This document shows positions 1 to 12,200 of a DNA stretch of 64,000 bases, in pieces; position 1 is the first letter of the stretch; each line of letters starts with the position of its first letter. The notes under the pieces are model-generated. The model was given only the letters and a program-made list of their open reading frames with translations. It was not told where the DNA came from and did no database searches. The DNA comes from Lasioglossum baleicum (taxonomy: Eukaryota; Arthropoda; Insecta; Hymenoptera; Halictidae), in the NCBI RefSeq assembly GCF_051020765.1, contig NC_134940.1, positions 15,327,712 through 15,391,711 of the forward strand, read 5' to 3'. A program made the position numbers and the translations under genes.

Positions 1-75
1 TTCAATAATTTATTAACACAATAAATTAATTAGGTTTTCGAAAATCCTCTTACTGGTCATGCATCTAATACTACC

Positions 76-301
76 TTAACCCTTATGTAGCCAACCACAA
101 ACTGTATAGATTATTTAAAACCTTTTGTGTTTAACATATTTGCAACAAATTCTCATTTTAATACAATACAATAATACATGAATATATTAGCGAGCAAAGA
201 ATGGACAATCAGAGAAATTTTGTAATATTTTTAGAGGAACATTAACAAATTGTTGAAAGAAATGTAGTACATGGGTACCCGGTTGGCTACACAAGGGTTA
301 A
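76..301. mobile_element. piggyBac-like MITE with TTAA target duplications
   Basis: A TTAA at 76-79 is followed by CCCTTATGTAGCCAACC, and the right end reads GGTTGGCTACACAAGGG followed by TTAA at 298-301. These are 17-bp inverted repeats with one mismatch, bounded by TTAA on both sides, which is the piggyBac target signature. The interior (about 180 bp) has no open reading frame, so this is a non-autonomous miniature element. Confidence 0.7.
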
Positions 302-921
302 TGTACGTCATAATCTACCATATAAGGTTATTATGTAAATGAACATTATGACACAAATATTATTAATAAAACGAATCTTTTGCACTGTAATTCCTTTTAC
401 ATCCTTGAATATCGGTTATCTTTCCTTAAACAGTTTAAATAAAAAATTGTTCACCTCTGTTATTTTATATCATGCGACACGAAACAGCAGTCTGTGATAT
501 CAGTTCCACAATGTTAGTTCCGACCGATAAGGTAGGATGTGACAGAAATTTCAAGAGGGCTCTAGGACTCTAGAAGATCTAGAGTCTACATCTAGAGCCC
601 CGCGGACATGGGACAAAAAAGATACATTAGGTCAGAGGTAATTGATCTATTCCTATACCTCGTCTGTGATGCAATGTCTGTAATGTTCATACATAAACAA
701 TATAAACAATGTAATCTAGTAGAATTTGACAATTGTTATTTGAACTTCTCCAGCTGTTGTATTTCCGTTTGATCTCAAAAATATAAAGATTAATTTTTAT
801 ATCAGTGTTCCACATGTAAGCAAAACGAACATCAACCGAGGTTTCAAATGCTATAAAAAAAAGTCCATGTGAATAAAATTTTTGTGAAAGTAATTCATAC
901 AGATGTCCCGTCTCTGTCCTC

Positions 922-2496
922 GTTCTACCCCTGAAAGCGTGTATCGTTTAAGACCAGGCGACATAGATATTGTAGGTGGTTTAGGCTGCTCATTAGTTGC
1001 AGCAGTGGTGCTTTAGAAGAGTTCGCAATTGATACATTTATGTAGAAGCCCGCGGAGTTAGCTGGTGTGTAGTTGGGCAAGGTGATTGGAGGCGATTCTG
1101 AACCGTTCCTAATTTATTAAAGGTATTACGTATATGTATTAGACCTGTAATCTGCATGAAATTTCCTTATGCGGAATAATAATGTAACTTAATGTTTGTA
1201 ATTTCTACACTTCACATCTAGACGTCTCTTCTTTGCTAGCTGTATCTATAGACCGATCTTTACATCACACATAATTTCTTATTGTGGAGAACGGGGCGAG
1301 CCTGTGAATTCGACAGTTTCTTAAAATAAAGATGTAACTATTGCCATTCAGATATTCACGACATTAAAGAGTGTTTAGGGCAATGCTAATACTGCAGAAC
1401 ACGATAAACATAACTGGACTTCAAAGAAAGCAATAATAATCGAAAGAGAACTTTCCTTCATCGAAAAGGGAAAAAGATTTTTGCAAGGGTACCAATAACA
1501 AACCTCGAATGTATTTTCTCTGTCTACTTGTTTCCTGTATTGACAGAAGGATGGATCTTATTGTTAGTCGTTTAGAATATCAAGATTAGGTTCGAAATAA
1601 TTTATGAAATGAAAACTTCTTTGGGCGCACCGCTTACCCAATTGCTGGTCAGTGAATGAGTCTGATCCGTCACGCTCCGAGGTGAAACGCAATTCGAGTA
1701 AACTCGGGGGAGCCAAGTTTAGTCGAGCAAACGAGAAACAGACATAATGTACAATCACTATAGAAGTTTTCACTTCGGTCGTACGGTCTTATGCGCACAG
1801 TATTGGTCTGTTTTTCTTCCCTTTTCTCCATTACCACTCTTAGTCTTGTTTTACAAGAACTGATCCACTTTTAAAACAAAACTTGCTTGGATATTCATTT
1901 CTTGATTTGTTGAAATTATTATTATCAATTGTCATGATAGATGTTCAATCCCAACTTGTCTGGGTACTCGACGGGTACAGGTGAATTTATTTCGGCGAAG
2001 GCCAAATTGAATGTTGCTTTTCCTGTCGCGGCTACGGAAGACGCATTGCAGCAAGCTCGCATCCTTGTTCAAAGGATCAAAAACGACCCGAAAGTTGATT
2101 TTAAACGACACTGGAAGGTACTGTAAATTAAAAGTTCATTTAATTATCTCCTACGATTAAAATTGATTAAAAAAGTGTTAGTTACTTCAATAGATAGAAG
2201 TTGTAATAGATCGCAATCAATTAATAAGATTTCTTGGAGGAAAGCATTTCAAATTTCGCCTAAAATAATAAAAATCGATCATTTATGTTCGCGAAAAAAT
2301 GATCACAGCCGAATAAAATATTTTTCTATTTTACAGCTTGTCACTATCGTTTTCGGTGCAAATGACATATGTTCTGCGCAATGCTATAGTCCTATGCAGT
2401 TTTCACCTGTCCTTTACGCTCTGCATTTACGAAGGGCATTGGATTTTTTGAAAATTGCTTTGCCTCGTACTCTAGTCAACCTTGTGCCAGTTATAG
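922..2496 (+). pseudogene. Phospholipase B1-like pseudogene (partial copy, exons 3-5)
   Basis: Three exon equivalents can be seen. The exon 3 equivalent (about 922-1120) keeps RLRPGDIDIVGGLG, but the next residue is Cys where the GDSL block needs Asp. A 1-nt loss then shifts the frame to a stop, and further changes (a 2-nt gain, TTA to TGA) break the rest. The region that should carry its splice acceptor does not match gene B. Exon 4 (1941-2117) and exon 5 (2337-2496) stay open and keep splice-site dinucleotides and the GAND motif. No signal-peptide exon, and no exons with the Asp/His dyad, are present. It is best read as a fragment that never was a whole gene. Transcription of the intact exons, or use as a gene-conversion donor, remains possible. 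Confidence 0.85.
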
Positions 2497-2570
2497 GTAA
2501 TTAATTATAACGCACGGGGACACTTTTACGAACTAAATGTCAATATTTTGTTTAGTTACTACAGTAAAGT

Positions 2571-2648
2571 CTTGATCTAAGCCGGACGTAGCTGTACGAT
2601 CTTAGTAAGTGCGCAGACCCACAGATCAGGCTTAGATCAAGACTTAAC
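2571..2648. repeat. Short palindromic-ended element inside the duplicated intron
   Basis: The ends read AAGTCTTGATCTAAGCC and GGCTTAGATCAAGACTT, a perfect inverted repeat around a core containing GGACGTAGCTGTACGATCT. The same element is in the other copy of the duplication (about 23071-23154) with small indels. A related core (GCCGGACGGAGCTGTACGAT) occurs near 8897-8920, so this is a dispersed miniature element. Confidence 0.55.
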
Positions 2649-2999
2649 CACATAGCATATATCTGTTTATAAAAAGTTATTGATCAGGTAATAGATAAAA
2701 TCTGTTTGACAGAGGTGTCAAGGGAAAAAGTTAATTTTCTGTACAATATTATGGAACCGTCCGAATTATTTAAAAAAAGTCTATCAGCATTACGTGCAAG
2801 ATTCCTAAAAAAACGTATAAAACTGTTCCGCTGTAATGCAACAAGTTGAACAGAAACTTCTTCAGCTTTTTCTTATTAGATACGATAGACTGGTTTAGTA
2901 TTACACGGGCGAGACAGGTTAAACTTCATTGTGGATTCTCTGGAAGTGATGCGATGGCAATTATAGAAATTGTCGGCTGTAAATCATGTCCGACTCTTG

Positions 3000-3748
3000 C
3001 AGTGCCGTAACGAGGGCGTGGCGAAAGAGGCGCCCGCCACGGGCGCGACTGGGTTTGGGGCGCAAAATAAAGAATACCGACCCGGTTTAGGGTCGTTTGG
3101 ACGTTTTTCAAATCTTGCAAATAAATTACTAACTCTCATTACAAAACACGTATCCAAATCTAGACATAGAATTAAGGATTTTCATAATAATACTTGTAAC
3201 AACGTAACAACTGCTTCGTGCAAACGTTCGTTTAGCAAATTAATAATTGTGAAATCATACCTTCGTTCTTCTATTGGAGAAGAGCGATTAACAAACATGT
3301 CTATAGTATCAATTGAAAAAGATGTTGCCAAAACATTAAATTATGACGATATAATAGATGTGTTTGCAAATGAAAAAAACGGGAAAAATTACTTTATAAA
3401 ATATGCTGAACTGTTTTATGTTTTAATTATATTATTTTAACATATACCTATGTTTTGTATTTCTTTTATTTTGTCGTCATTGAACATGAATAAATATTTG
3501 TTCTTATTTAGGTTATAGATTATTCATTCATACGCAAATACCTTGACGAATACATTATTGTACAGCTAACTGAGGCAACTCATTTTGATTAGGTTAATAG
3601 TAATTAATATATTGTATTTAGTAAAATTTAACTTTTTACATTAAAATTTTTTATTTTTTTGTCATTATTGGGTTACGGGGGGCGCAAGTTAGACACTTGC
3701 CACTGTTGCCACAGGCGCTTCATACCCTCGTTACTGAACTCGGCACTG
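3000..3748 (+). mobile_element. Internally deleted hAT-family transposon with 8-bp target duplication
   Basis: The ends are CAGTGCCG...CGGCACTG with further inverted similarity (ACGAGGG / CCCTCGT). The flanks are gactcttg (2992-2999) and aactcttg (3749-3756), an 8-bp target duplication typical of hAT elements. The empty site is visible in the other copy of the segmental duplication near 23534. Inside, the frame from about 3050 to 3437 encodes a protein containing TTASCKRSFSKLIIVKSYLR and an ERLTNMSIVSIE-like stretch. This matches the C-terminal dimerisation region of hAT transposases (ZMYM1-like). Most of the transposase is missing, so the element is non-autonomous. Confidence 0.85.
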
Positions 3749-3785
3749 AACTCTTGTATTAGCCCTGTCAGAATGTAACGCGTGA

Positions 3786-6180
3786 CTTTACACCAAAATT
3801 TTATGAATGGATCAAAGGACTTCAATTTGTCTGTAAGGCTAGAGGAATTAGTTTAGTAAATGACGTCTAAAAAACATGTTGAAAAAATTGCACTCGTAAT
3901 TGTGAAAAACAATAGTAAAAATTGATTTTTACAACTTTTTTGCTGGGCCAATAACGAAAATTTCAGAGATGTGTGTTGGTCAACTCGTATAAATTATACA
4001 CGTTCTAAAAATTTCATTGAAATTGGTTAATTGGTTTACGAATTATATACGATCAAAAGTGGTAAAAATTGCACAAATTTTTCAGAATCTTCTGTTCGCA
4101 CAGGATAAATAGGCTTTCGTTCGCCATTGTTAGAGAAATAATACATGTACCGTGAATGGTCATCTTTGTTTCAACTTTCAAACTGTAATATTCACGGTGC
4201 GTATTTAAATATTCAAGTGTATTTGCATTCGTCGTTTCCTATGTAGCATCATTCAGTTCAGGAATTGCGTACAAGTACCGTGAGCGCAATTTTAATCTAA
4301 AACACAAAAGACGTATGTATGAAGTCATGATTTTATTACGTTAAGGAGAAGCAGCTATTTGAGAACAACAGAAATACCAACGGAAGGCAAAGTTTTCGCA
4401 GTTCAGTCTCTCACGTTCTAAACAAGCTGCTGAATTCTAAGTGGATGCTTGACGTATTCACTTTACACGTGTTATTTTCAACTTTGCTGAGCAATATCAA
4501 CAACTTTGCTGTGTGGACTTTGTAGTTGAATTGAAATCGTCGTTAATAAGTGCATACACATATTATATGCATATGTACACGCATATTTAACTTCCTGTTT
4601 CATTTATCGTATCATATAATCACAATTTATTACAAATATAATTAAAATAATAATAATGAAAGCGAATGGAAACATATAGTGAGAATACTTACACATGTTA
4701 AAGTTGCATGTTATTTATTCAACGGTCAACTTGGAATTTTATCTGAATGTAATTGTAGAGTAAGTAGTAAAAACGAAATACTATCCAACAGATTTGTTTG
4801 AAAATTTGAGGAGAGTTTACCACAGACATAACGCTTGTCTGGCAATAATTATTTCTTGGAAAAGTTGTCAAACATTAATTAATATGGGCTAATTGGAAGA
4901 CCGTTCCGTTCATTTTTTATTTATGGAAGCATACAACAATCCCGGTAATGAATTTTGATCTGGCACTGATCGTTTCGCCAAGGTGCGATATTGAGCTAAG
5001 TGTGTTTAAACAATCTCAACCACCTTCGGCCACCCTTGGCCGCAATTTAACTTTAAATATTAACTTCGACTTTCGTCATTTCCAAGAATGAATGCATCGA
5101 GCGAAGGTTACAGCGAACTTACTTACTAATGTGCGTATTTATTCATCAATCTGTATGTTTCAATAAACATACTTTGTTGTGATTAAATCGTTTTTAAGAT
5201 AACGACCGAGTTTTAATCTATGATTCCTTCTGCACTTTTATCCTCGTTATCAATAAACTATGATGCAATAATTTAAAAAATTGTTGACCTTTTGACCTTG
5301 ACATTCAAGAACAAAGTTAATTTTCCACTCATTTCTAATCCATATTATTTCTATACACCCTGTACAATCTCGTTCTGTCTTCCACCTTCGCGTATCATGA
5401 ATCGCATGTATTTGTTTTTTTTCGTCGACATGCGCTTGCAAATTATGCACGACCACACCTATAAAACCATTAAAATGACAGTCAGGCCACTGACTACGAT
5501 TAATCGTTCTAACAATGTAATCGTAGTATTTTTTAGAGAGAGTTTGTAGTTTACAGCTGTACGAAGTACAGACATCTTTACTTCAGTACAGATTTTCATC
5601 GATTTTTTATGAATTTTTCAATCTGCTACGAAACTGTTCAACGTCTTACTGCTCATTTTTCGCGAGTCATAACGAAAAACTCTGTAGTTTTTATAGCAGC
5701 TAAATATTTATAAAAGTACGAGAGAATGTTTATAATATCGATAATGCAAACAGACATATTGATTAAAAGCTACGACGTTCGTTTTTTTGTTGTATTGAAA
5801 TATGATGCTAAAAGCACTTTTAGTTTCTCCCGAATTTTCCATTTTCCGTGATACTTTTCCAATTTTTCTTATCCTATAACCTAGTTCGGACTAATACGAA
5901 CAATTTAAAAAAAGAATTAGCCAAATCGGTCCAGCCGTTCTCCCGTGATGTCGTGACCAACGAACAGCATTTGATTTTTATTTTGTATAGAAGATTCTGA
6001 ATCGAGATCTATTTTAGACTACTTTTTCAAACATTTAGAAGCAACAAGTACAATAATTGGTATTGATGAGATTCAGAGCTAAATGATTTTATCATGGATA
6101 TGTAAATCGACATGATCGAGCATCTTTCGTACCGATCATTGAAACTCCGAACTGGCTGCACTACCGTTTCAGAATCGTCC
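3786..6180. other. Spacer between the pseudogene and gene A, no gene seen
   Basis: No supportable coding exon was found. About 3795-3845 resembles about 6510-6560 (shared words such as ACTTCAATTT and CTGTAAGG...GAATTA), which marks a dispersed repeat of unknown class. About 5885-5965 contains GCCAAATCGGTCCAGCCGTT, a phrase common in insect interspersed repeats (possibly the tail of a LINE). The rest is AT-rich with no pattern I could name. Confidence 0.4.
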
Positions 6181-6263
6181 AGTGTCGCGAGCAGAAAACT
6201 CGCACTATCGTTTCCCGAGTACTACAGTAGTTCACCACACGCCGGTCGCCACACGTGTATGCA

Positions 6264-9200
6264 ATGAGAGGACTTCGGTTTCTGCTCATTTTACACCTCT
6301 GCACCCTGCTGGGGGCTCAACGAACGGATTTAGACAACCCATTCTTCTTGCAGCTCTATGGTCGAGTTCGCAGCTTCTTGTTTCGCTCTTACGGTATGTG
6401 GACGGACGAATTTTTACAGTTTTTTACTACTTATTACAAATTTACATAAGAGTAATAAGTACAGTTACGGGCAAAACTGATCACACACACTTTAAATGAG
6501 TATAACTTTTTTATGAATGAACCGAACGACTTCAATTTCTCTGTAAGGTTTGAAGAATTAGTGGTAAACCATACGTTTAGGGGAGGCAGCTCCGATGACC
6601 TTGACCTTGACATATGTTATCGAGGACAAGATTCTGAACAACTTTTGTCATTACAACTACCCGGCGCTCGCTCCTAGTTTTCGAGATATTTGCGAAAAAC
6701 TATTGTAAATACTGTATTGAATTTTACGTATTCTTGCATGCTCCGCGGCAACGTAAGCCTGTTGCGGGGGACATCTGTTTATTTTCTGTTTATAAACACA
6801 TTGTGGGGATCAGAACAGAGTGACGCTCTATACATATAGGGTGAGCTTCCAATTTTGAAAGACAACTTCTGGATTTTTGCATGATCTCCGCCCCCCACCA
6901 CCTAGTAGTAGTAGTAGTAGTAGTAGTCGTGTTAATTCTTCCTTAGGGAGAACTCGCTTCCTTAGGGCACATCGGATTTTTCATCACCAGTACCACAATT
7001 GGCGCTGCCGGCACTCGGCCCTTTTGCGGGTTGCAGTTATCCACGTTTTTCAGCCGTCCCCTCCGTTTCATTCGGCCCGGGCCATTTTCAGAGTATGCAC
7101 TAGTGTTCACTTTTCATTTATTTTATGGAAACTTATTTAATAAACCATATAAAAAATAAAACCAACCAACGTGAACAACATATATATTTATAATTGATAT
7201 TATTTAAAATTCTTAATCGTATGTAACGATGTATACGTATAATAATGTCTTACCTCTACTGTGTGTTTAAACAACGGTCTAATTTATAATTAGTACAATC
7301 ATTGATTATATGACAGTTAATAGAGTTGAAACCACAAGAAATTATGATGGATCTTCCGTGATTACCGTCCAAAAAGAAGTTCCCCCGGATGTTCCTTTCC
7401 CGTGTAACGTAACAGGTAATTAATTACTTCATCAATATTATATATACATGTAATTTATATAAGTCTTCTTGTGTAAGTCCAAATTTGTTATGTAATAAAT
7501 ATTTAAATGAATATACATGAGGGCACATAATTGAAAGAGGTTTCCACAAAAGAGAATTTCGTGAAGAAATTGTTTAAAGATCTCTATATTGTTATAACTA
7601 GACTCTATTTTTATCCAAAATAAAAACCATCTGACATGAGGCAATTGTAAGAGACAAAAGCTCAATAAAAATGTAATCTTTTTACTAATAATTTTATTAA
7701 ATCGAGTGGAGTAAATCTAACATTTTGTTCGCATGTAGAGATACTGTAAAAAAAATTTTTTTTGGAAACATTAAGCAACATTTTAGCTTTATTTATATAC
7801 TTTTCTTATTACATAATATTACAAAATGGAGGAGTTATATGTATAACATTAGTTTGCACTCATGTCAGCGGTAAAAGTGACTAGACTTTTTGATATTTTA
7901 GTTTGCTGAATGTTTAAAAATGTTTGACAACAGTCGCCGTTTTTTCATTTTTCAAGATTATTAAAATATCGTACGCCACATTGTGGATATTCTATTTTCG
8001 TTAATATTAAAATAATATATGATATGAAATATTATATATATTCCATATTTTACGTTAATACAACAACTTGTTATTTTTCATAGTTATACTGTGTCATGGC
8101 TATGCAACAAAGTGTTCTTGAAATCTCCTCAACAGGAGAGTAGGCTATTATTAGCTACAGTTAATTCACAAATTGACTGAACGTCCATGCTGAAAGAATC
8201 TACATGCACTTGTAGCAATTCTATTTATATGTTTATAAATATGCATGTTTCACTTACGCACCACATAGTTGAAAATTAGATCACAAATATGATATACGCC
8301 AGTGGCAGCAGTAAATACATCATTTTTTTCATTCGAAATGCCAAATATGTTAATTACTATGTTGAACGCGCGGCAACCAAAGGTAGCAATTATTGCAATG
8401 TTGGTATCGATTAACATAAATGTCTTCCAACAATTCAGTAAGTTCTAGCATCAGCTAAACTAGTCAATGCTTACGGACATAAGGAATTTACTCCCATTAG
8501 TGCTCACATGTAACATAAAAATATAATGATAGTCTGATCTATAGTAACGACATTTTTACCTAGATTTGAAGTTCGAAAACTGGGTCAACGGAAGTTCTTA
8601 ATCAGTAAAATCTGCTCGAGAGCATTATGATCAAAAGTTTGCAATAGTGCTTGGCGAGCAGAAGACCGAAACCTGTCGGCAGATACCGAGCCTAATGTGG
8701 AAACAGATGGGTCGGTATTTGCTTGTAAAGTTTGGTGCCAAATTCGTACCAAATCAAGAGCAGATTGCTTACTGAGTTAAGCCACTTGTTTACAAGTCAT
8801 TAAATTTCGTCTAAACGGTTAGATATTATACGGATAATAAATAGGTACGGATACGCGGTGCTATTTGAAACAAAATCATCATACAGTAAGTCTTACTAAG
8901 CCGGACGGAGCTGTACGATCTTTCGCCAACCTCCTCCACTGAGGGAGAGCGGTCGTGAACCAATTACATCCAATTAGAAGACTTCTTATTTCTTATTCAT
9001 TATTTTTTTCTGGAACTTTCAACTTGTTTGTAACATTATATGCATCCATGAAAAAAATGAACTAATGGAATGTAAAACAGCAAACACTTCACGTCAATAA
9101 TTAATCAACACTGTTCTGTACTTTTAGAATCATTAAAATTGTTAGCAGAGGAAATACAATTTTCTTGGAACTCTGTTTATCAGTCTAGTAATAAATCTTT

Positions 9201-12200
9201 TGCTGCTTCTACTTCCTTGTGTTCAACTTACCATCAACTTACCTCCTGCAACGCTGTAGCGAGGAGTAAGAAGTAAGGACACCATGCTATCAAGGTGGTT
9301 CGTTCGCCTGTGTTTACCACTCGATTAGTTCCAAGGGTATCCCCCAGTGGTGGGAATCAAATATGAACAGTTACGGTGGAGACATCGGCGACAGTTACGG
9401 AGATGATACTTTAGTGCAACACTTACACTACCACCTAGAATAAAATTTGTGATTCATAATATGACATGTTTAATCTTTAATATCGTTATGTTATGAATAG
9501 GCGGTAGATCTTCCCAAGTACCGACTTCTGTTAATTCTCTAAGACCAGGAGACATAGACGTAATCGGAGGGATAGGCGATTCTTTGACAGCGGGCAATGC
9601 AATCTTTGCGAAGAACCCATTCGAAATTTTGATTGAAAGCAGGGGTGTATCAGGAAGCTCCGGTGGCCAGGGAACTTGGCGAACTTACACAACGCTACCG
9701 AATATTCTCAAAGTATGACCTTTATTCAGAGCATTAACGTGACTACAGTCTCACTCATGTTTGGATGATGAAATTATTTGTCCAGACTTGGAAATTAATT
9801 TTCTTTTTCAATGTAACCTTCACACTGAGTACATATCCACATTGATTTTCTGAACAAGTATATTTCAGCATGCCCAAATTGAAGAAGGTGTACATCTATC
9901 TTTTCTTCAAGATGATATAAGTTTTCATCATTGGATTATGTATAAGGTATGCTTACAGCCAATGCGTTTTTGTTTGTGTAGGAGTACAATCCGAACTTGA
10001 TAGGGTACGCACTTGGGGACTCATATGTTACTCATAGAGCTTCGCAATTTAACGTCGCTGAAGTTGGTGGCATGTCTCGCGACATGCCCTTTATGGCTGA
10101 ATATCTAATCAACAGATTGAGAAAGGATCCGAGGGTCGATATAAAGAAAAATTGGAAGGTTGTATGCCAAATTCAAATTTTCAACACAATAACAGCCAAC
10201 GGAATATTTCTAAAATTGGTATAGATCAGGACTGGTCAACTTGTAGCTCGCGAGTCGCAGACGACTCCTCTCCCTACTCCTGGGTCCTCCCCACCAAACT
10301 CCTGTAGAGTGTGGCAGGAGGTGGGGGAGACTAGGAAGCCGTATCCTCGCAGTCACGCGAGGCAAAGCATATTAGGGGCAATACAAACAGTTGATAGTGG
10401 TGGTACCGGTACACTGGCAGTGGGAGCCGTGAAGCGACGGCGGGGAAGAAGTTTCCCGGGCCTGATTTAAATATTTTTTAGATCTAGTGTATACTAGAGC
10501 TGTTACTTTCCTTCGATGGTCGAAATTTTTGAAGTCTCGTAGCTTCGATTCTTCGAAACTTCGTACACTTCGAAGTTCCCTTCAATTCCTTAAATAATGC
10601 TAAGTGAAAAATAGTTTAAACTTTCATACTTTACTTCAAAATATCTGTTAAGAAATAAATGTCCCTTCAAAACTTTTATTAACCAAATATAAAATAACTG
10701 TTAAAATTGAACTTTTATAACAGAATTAAAGTGTTAATGTACAAAGTTAACTTAAAACAGAAAAGAAATAATTAAAAAGGTTAAAGTTTATAAAACAGCT
10801 GTCATTTATAAAAGTTTACAGTTCCATTCAAGCTCTGCTACTAACACAGATCTATGTTTACGTTATCTTGAACCAATATATTCTGAATCACACGTTTTTA
10901 CAGATGATTACAATAATGATTGGAAGCAATGATTTTTGCACCAACATATGTGCGTTTCCTTCACCGTGGTCTATCTTGGACGATCATAAAAAAGATTTGG
11001 TCAAAACTCTTCGAATATTGAGGGACAATTTACCACGGACAATCGTTGCTCTGATTCACCCTCCTCACATGAAGACGCTCGTCGATGCTCAAGATAACAC
11101 CAATATACCGAGATGTTACTTGCTAACGAGGTTCGAATGTTCCTGTATGCTCGATTTGCAATTTCGCCATATGAGAGACGAATACTACGAAATAATAGAC
11201 AGGTTTGTTCAATATATCAAATAGAATTGTACTGGTGATTACGAAAGTGGTCCAATAAGTTATAGACTCTTTATTGCGAGATAAGGTTCGACTTTTATGT
11301 TTCGATTGATTAGAAAGTATTTCATACTAAGTATTTTGTATTAAAATGAAAATATCCCCCAAGTTATGCATAGCATTTTTTAATTTGTCGTTGAAAAACA
11401 ACTTCGAGATATTTGCCTTCAGTATTAAAAATGGGACACACTGTGTATTAATAAATACTGGAATAATGGATAACGAAATAAAAAGTAACAGATATCTTGA
11501 AGATAGACAATGTTCATACATTAGATCTTACTGATTATAACGTATGACTAACATATTTTTTTGTAGTTTCTAATTGATTAATGTTTATAGGTGGCTGCAT
11601 TTGGAAGAAACAATTGCAGATAATCCAGAGTTTCACACAGACGATTTTACGGTAGTACCATTACCTTCTCTTCAAGGTGTAACGTTTCCAAAGTGCAAAG
11701 ATGGAAATGCTGATCCGTCCTTCTTCGCTGTTGATTGTTTCCATGTAACTCAAAAGTCAAACGCGTTATGTAAGTTGAACTAATTAACTGAATTTAAACT
11801 TTATTTATACATACAGGTGAAGTAGTTCTATATTAACCCTTTGCAGCCGGAGCTATTTTAACTCGAAAATAAAACATTTCTTCCGTCCTAGAATTCTATA
11901 CGATTTTTTAAATTTTATGCATATGAAAATGATGTAATATCTCATACAATACTTAAATCTTTAGTAATTGTTTAGATACCAAATTATTTAATAATGTAAA
12001 CAATATTTTGAATAATGGTACAGTAATTTTTACTGGTGCTTCTCTCTCAGAGTCACCTCTCGAGTGCTAAGGGTTAAGGTACATAAAATTGCCGTGTGAT
12101 TGAACAGTATTTAACTGTCAATTAAAACAATTCAGTGCATTCAACCAGTATCGCCAGATCAGGGGAATTAACTCGAATTGAGGGAATACAGTTACCTCCT

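Larger units (their letters stand above)
408..3785 (+). repeat. Segmental duplication, copy 1 (internal part of PLB1-like gene B)
   Basis: This stretch is near-identical, in the same orientation, to about 20878-23585, apart from small indels and a 749-bp transposon insertion. Homology begins near the shared string CGGTTATCTTTCCTTAAA and ends near GCGTGACTTTACAC; outside these points the sequences differ. The source segment holds exons 3, 4 and 5 of gene B with introns, and neither exons 1-2 nor 6-8. Exon 4 differs at only about two positions by eye, so the duplication is fairly recent. Copy 2 is taken as the source because it is part of a complete gene. Confidence 0.85.

Noticed and set aside
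1564..1773. Minus-strand open frame of 69 codons, repeated at 22063-22299
   Set aside because: It lies in the intron between exons 3 and 4 of both duplication copies; its persistence is explained by the recent duplication. No motif is present.
9869..9945. Possible extra exon of gene A between exons 3 and 4
   Set aside because: An AG and a GT border an open stretch, but exons 3 and 4 already join in phase and match the PLB1 layout without it.
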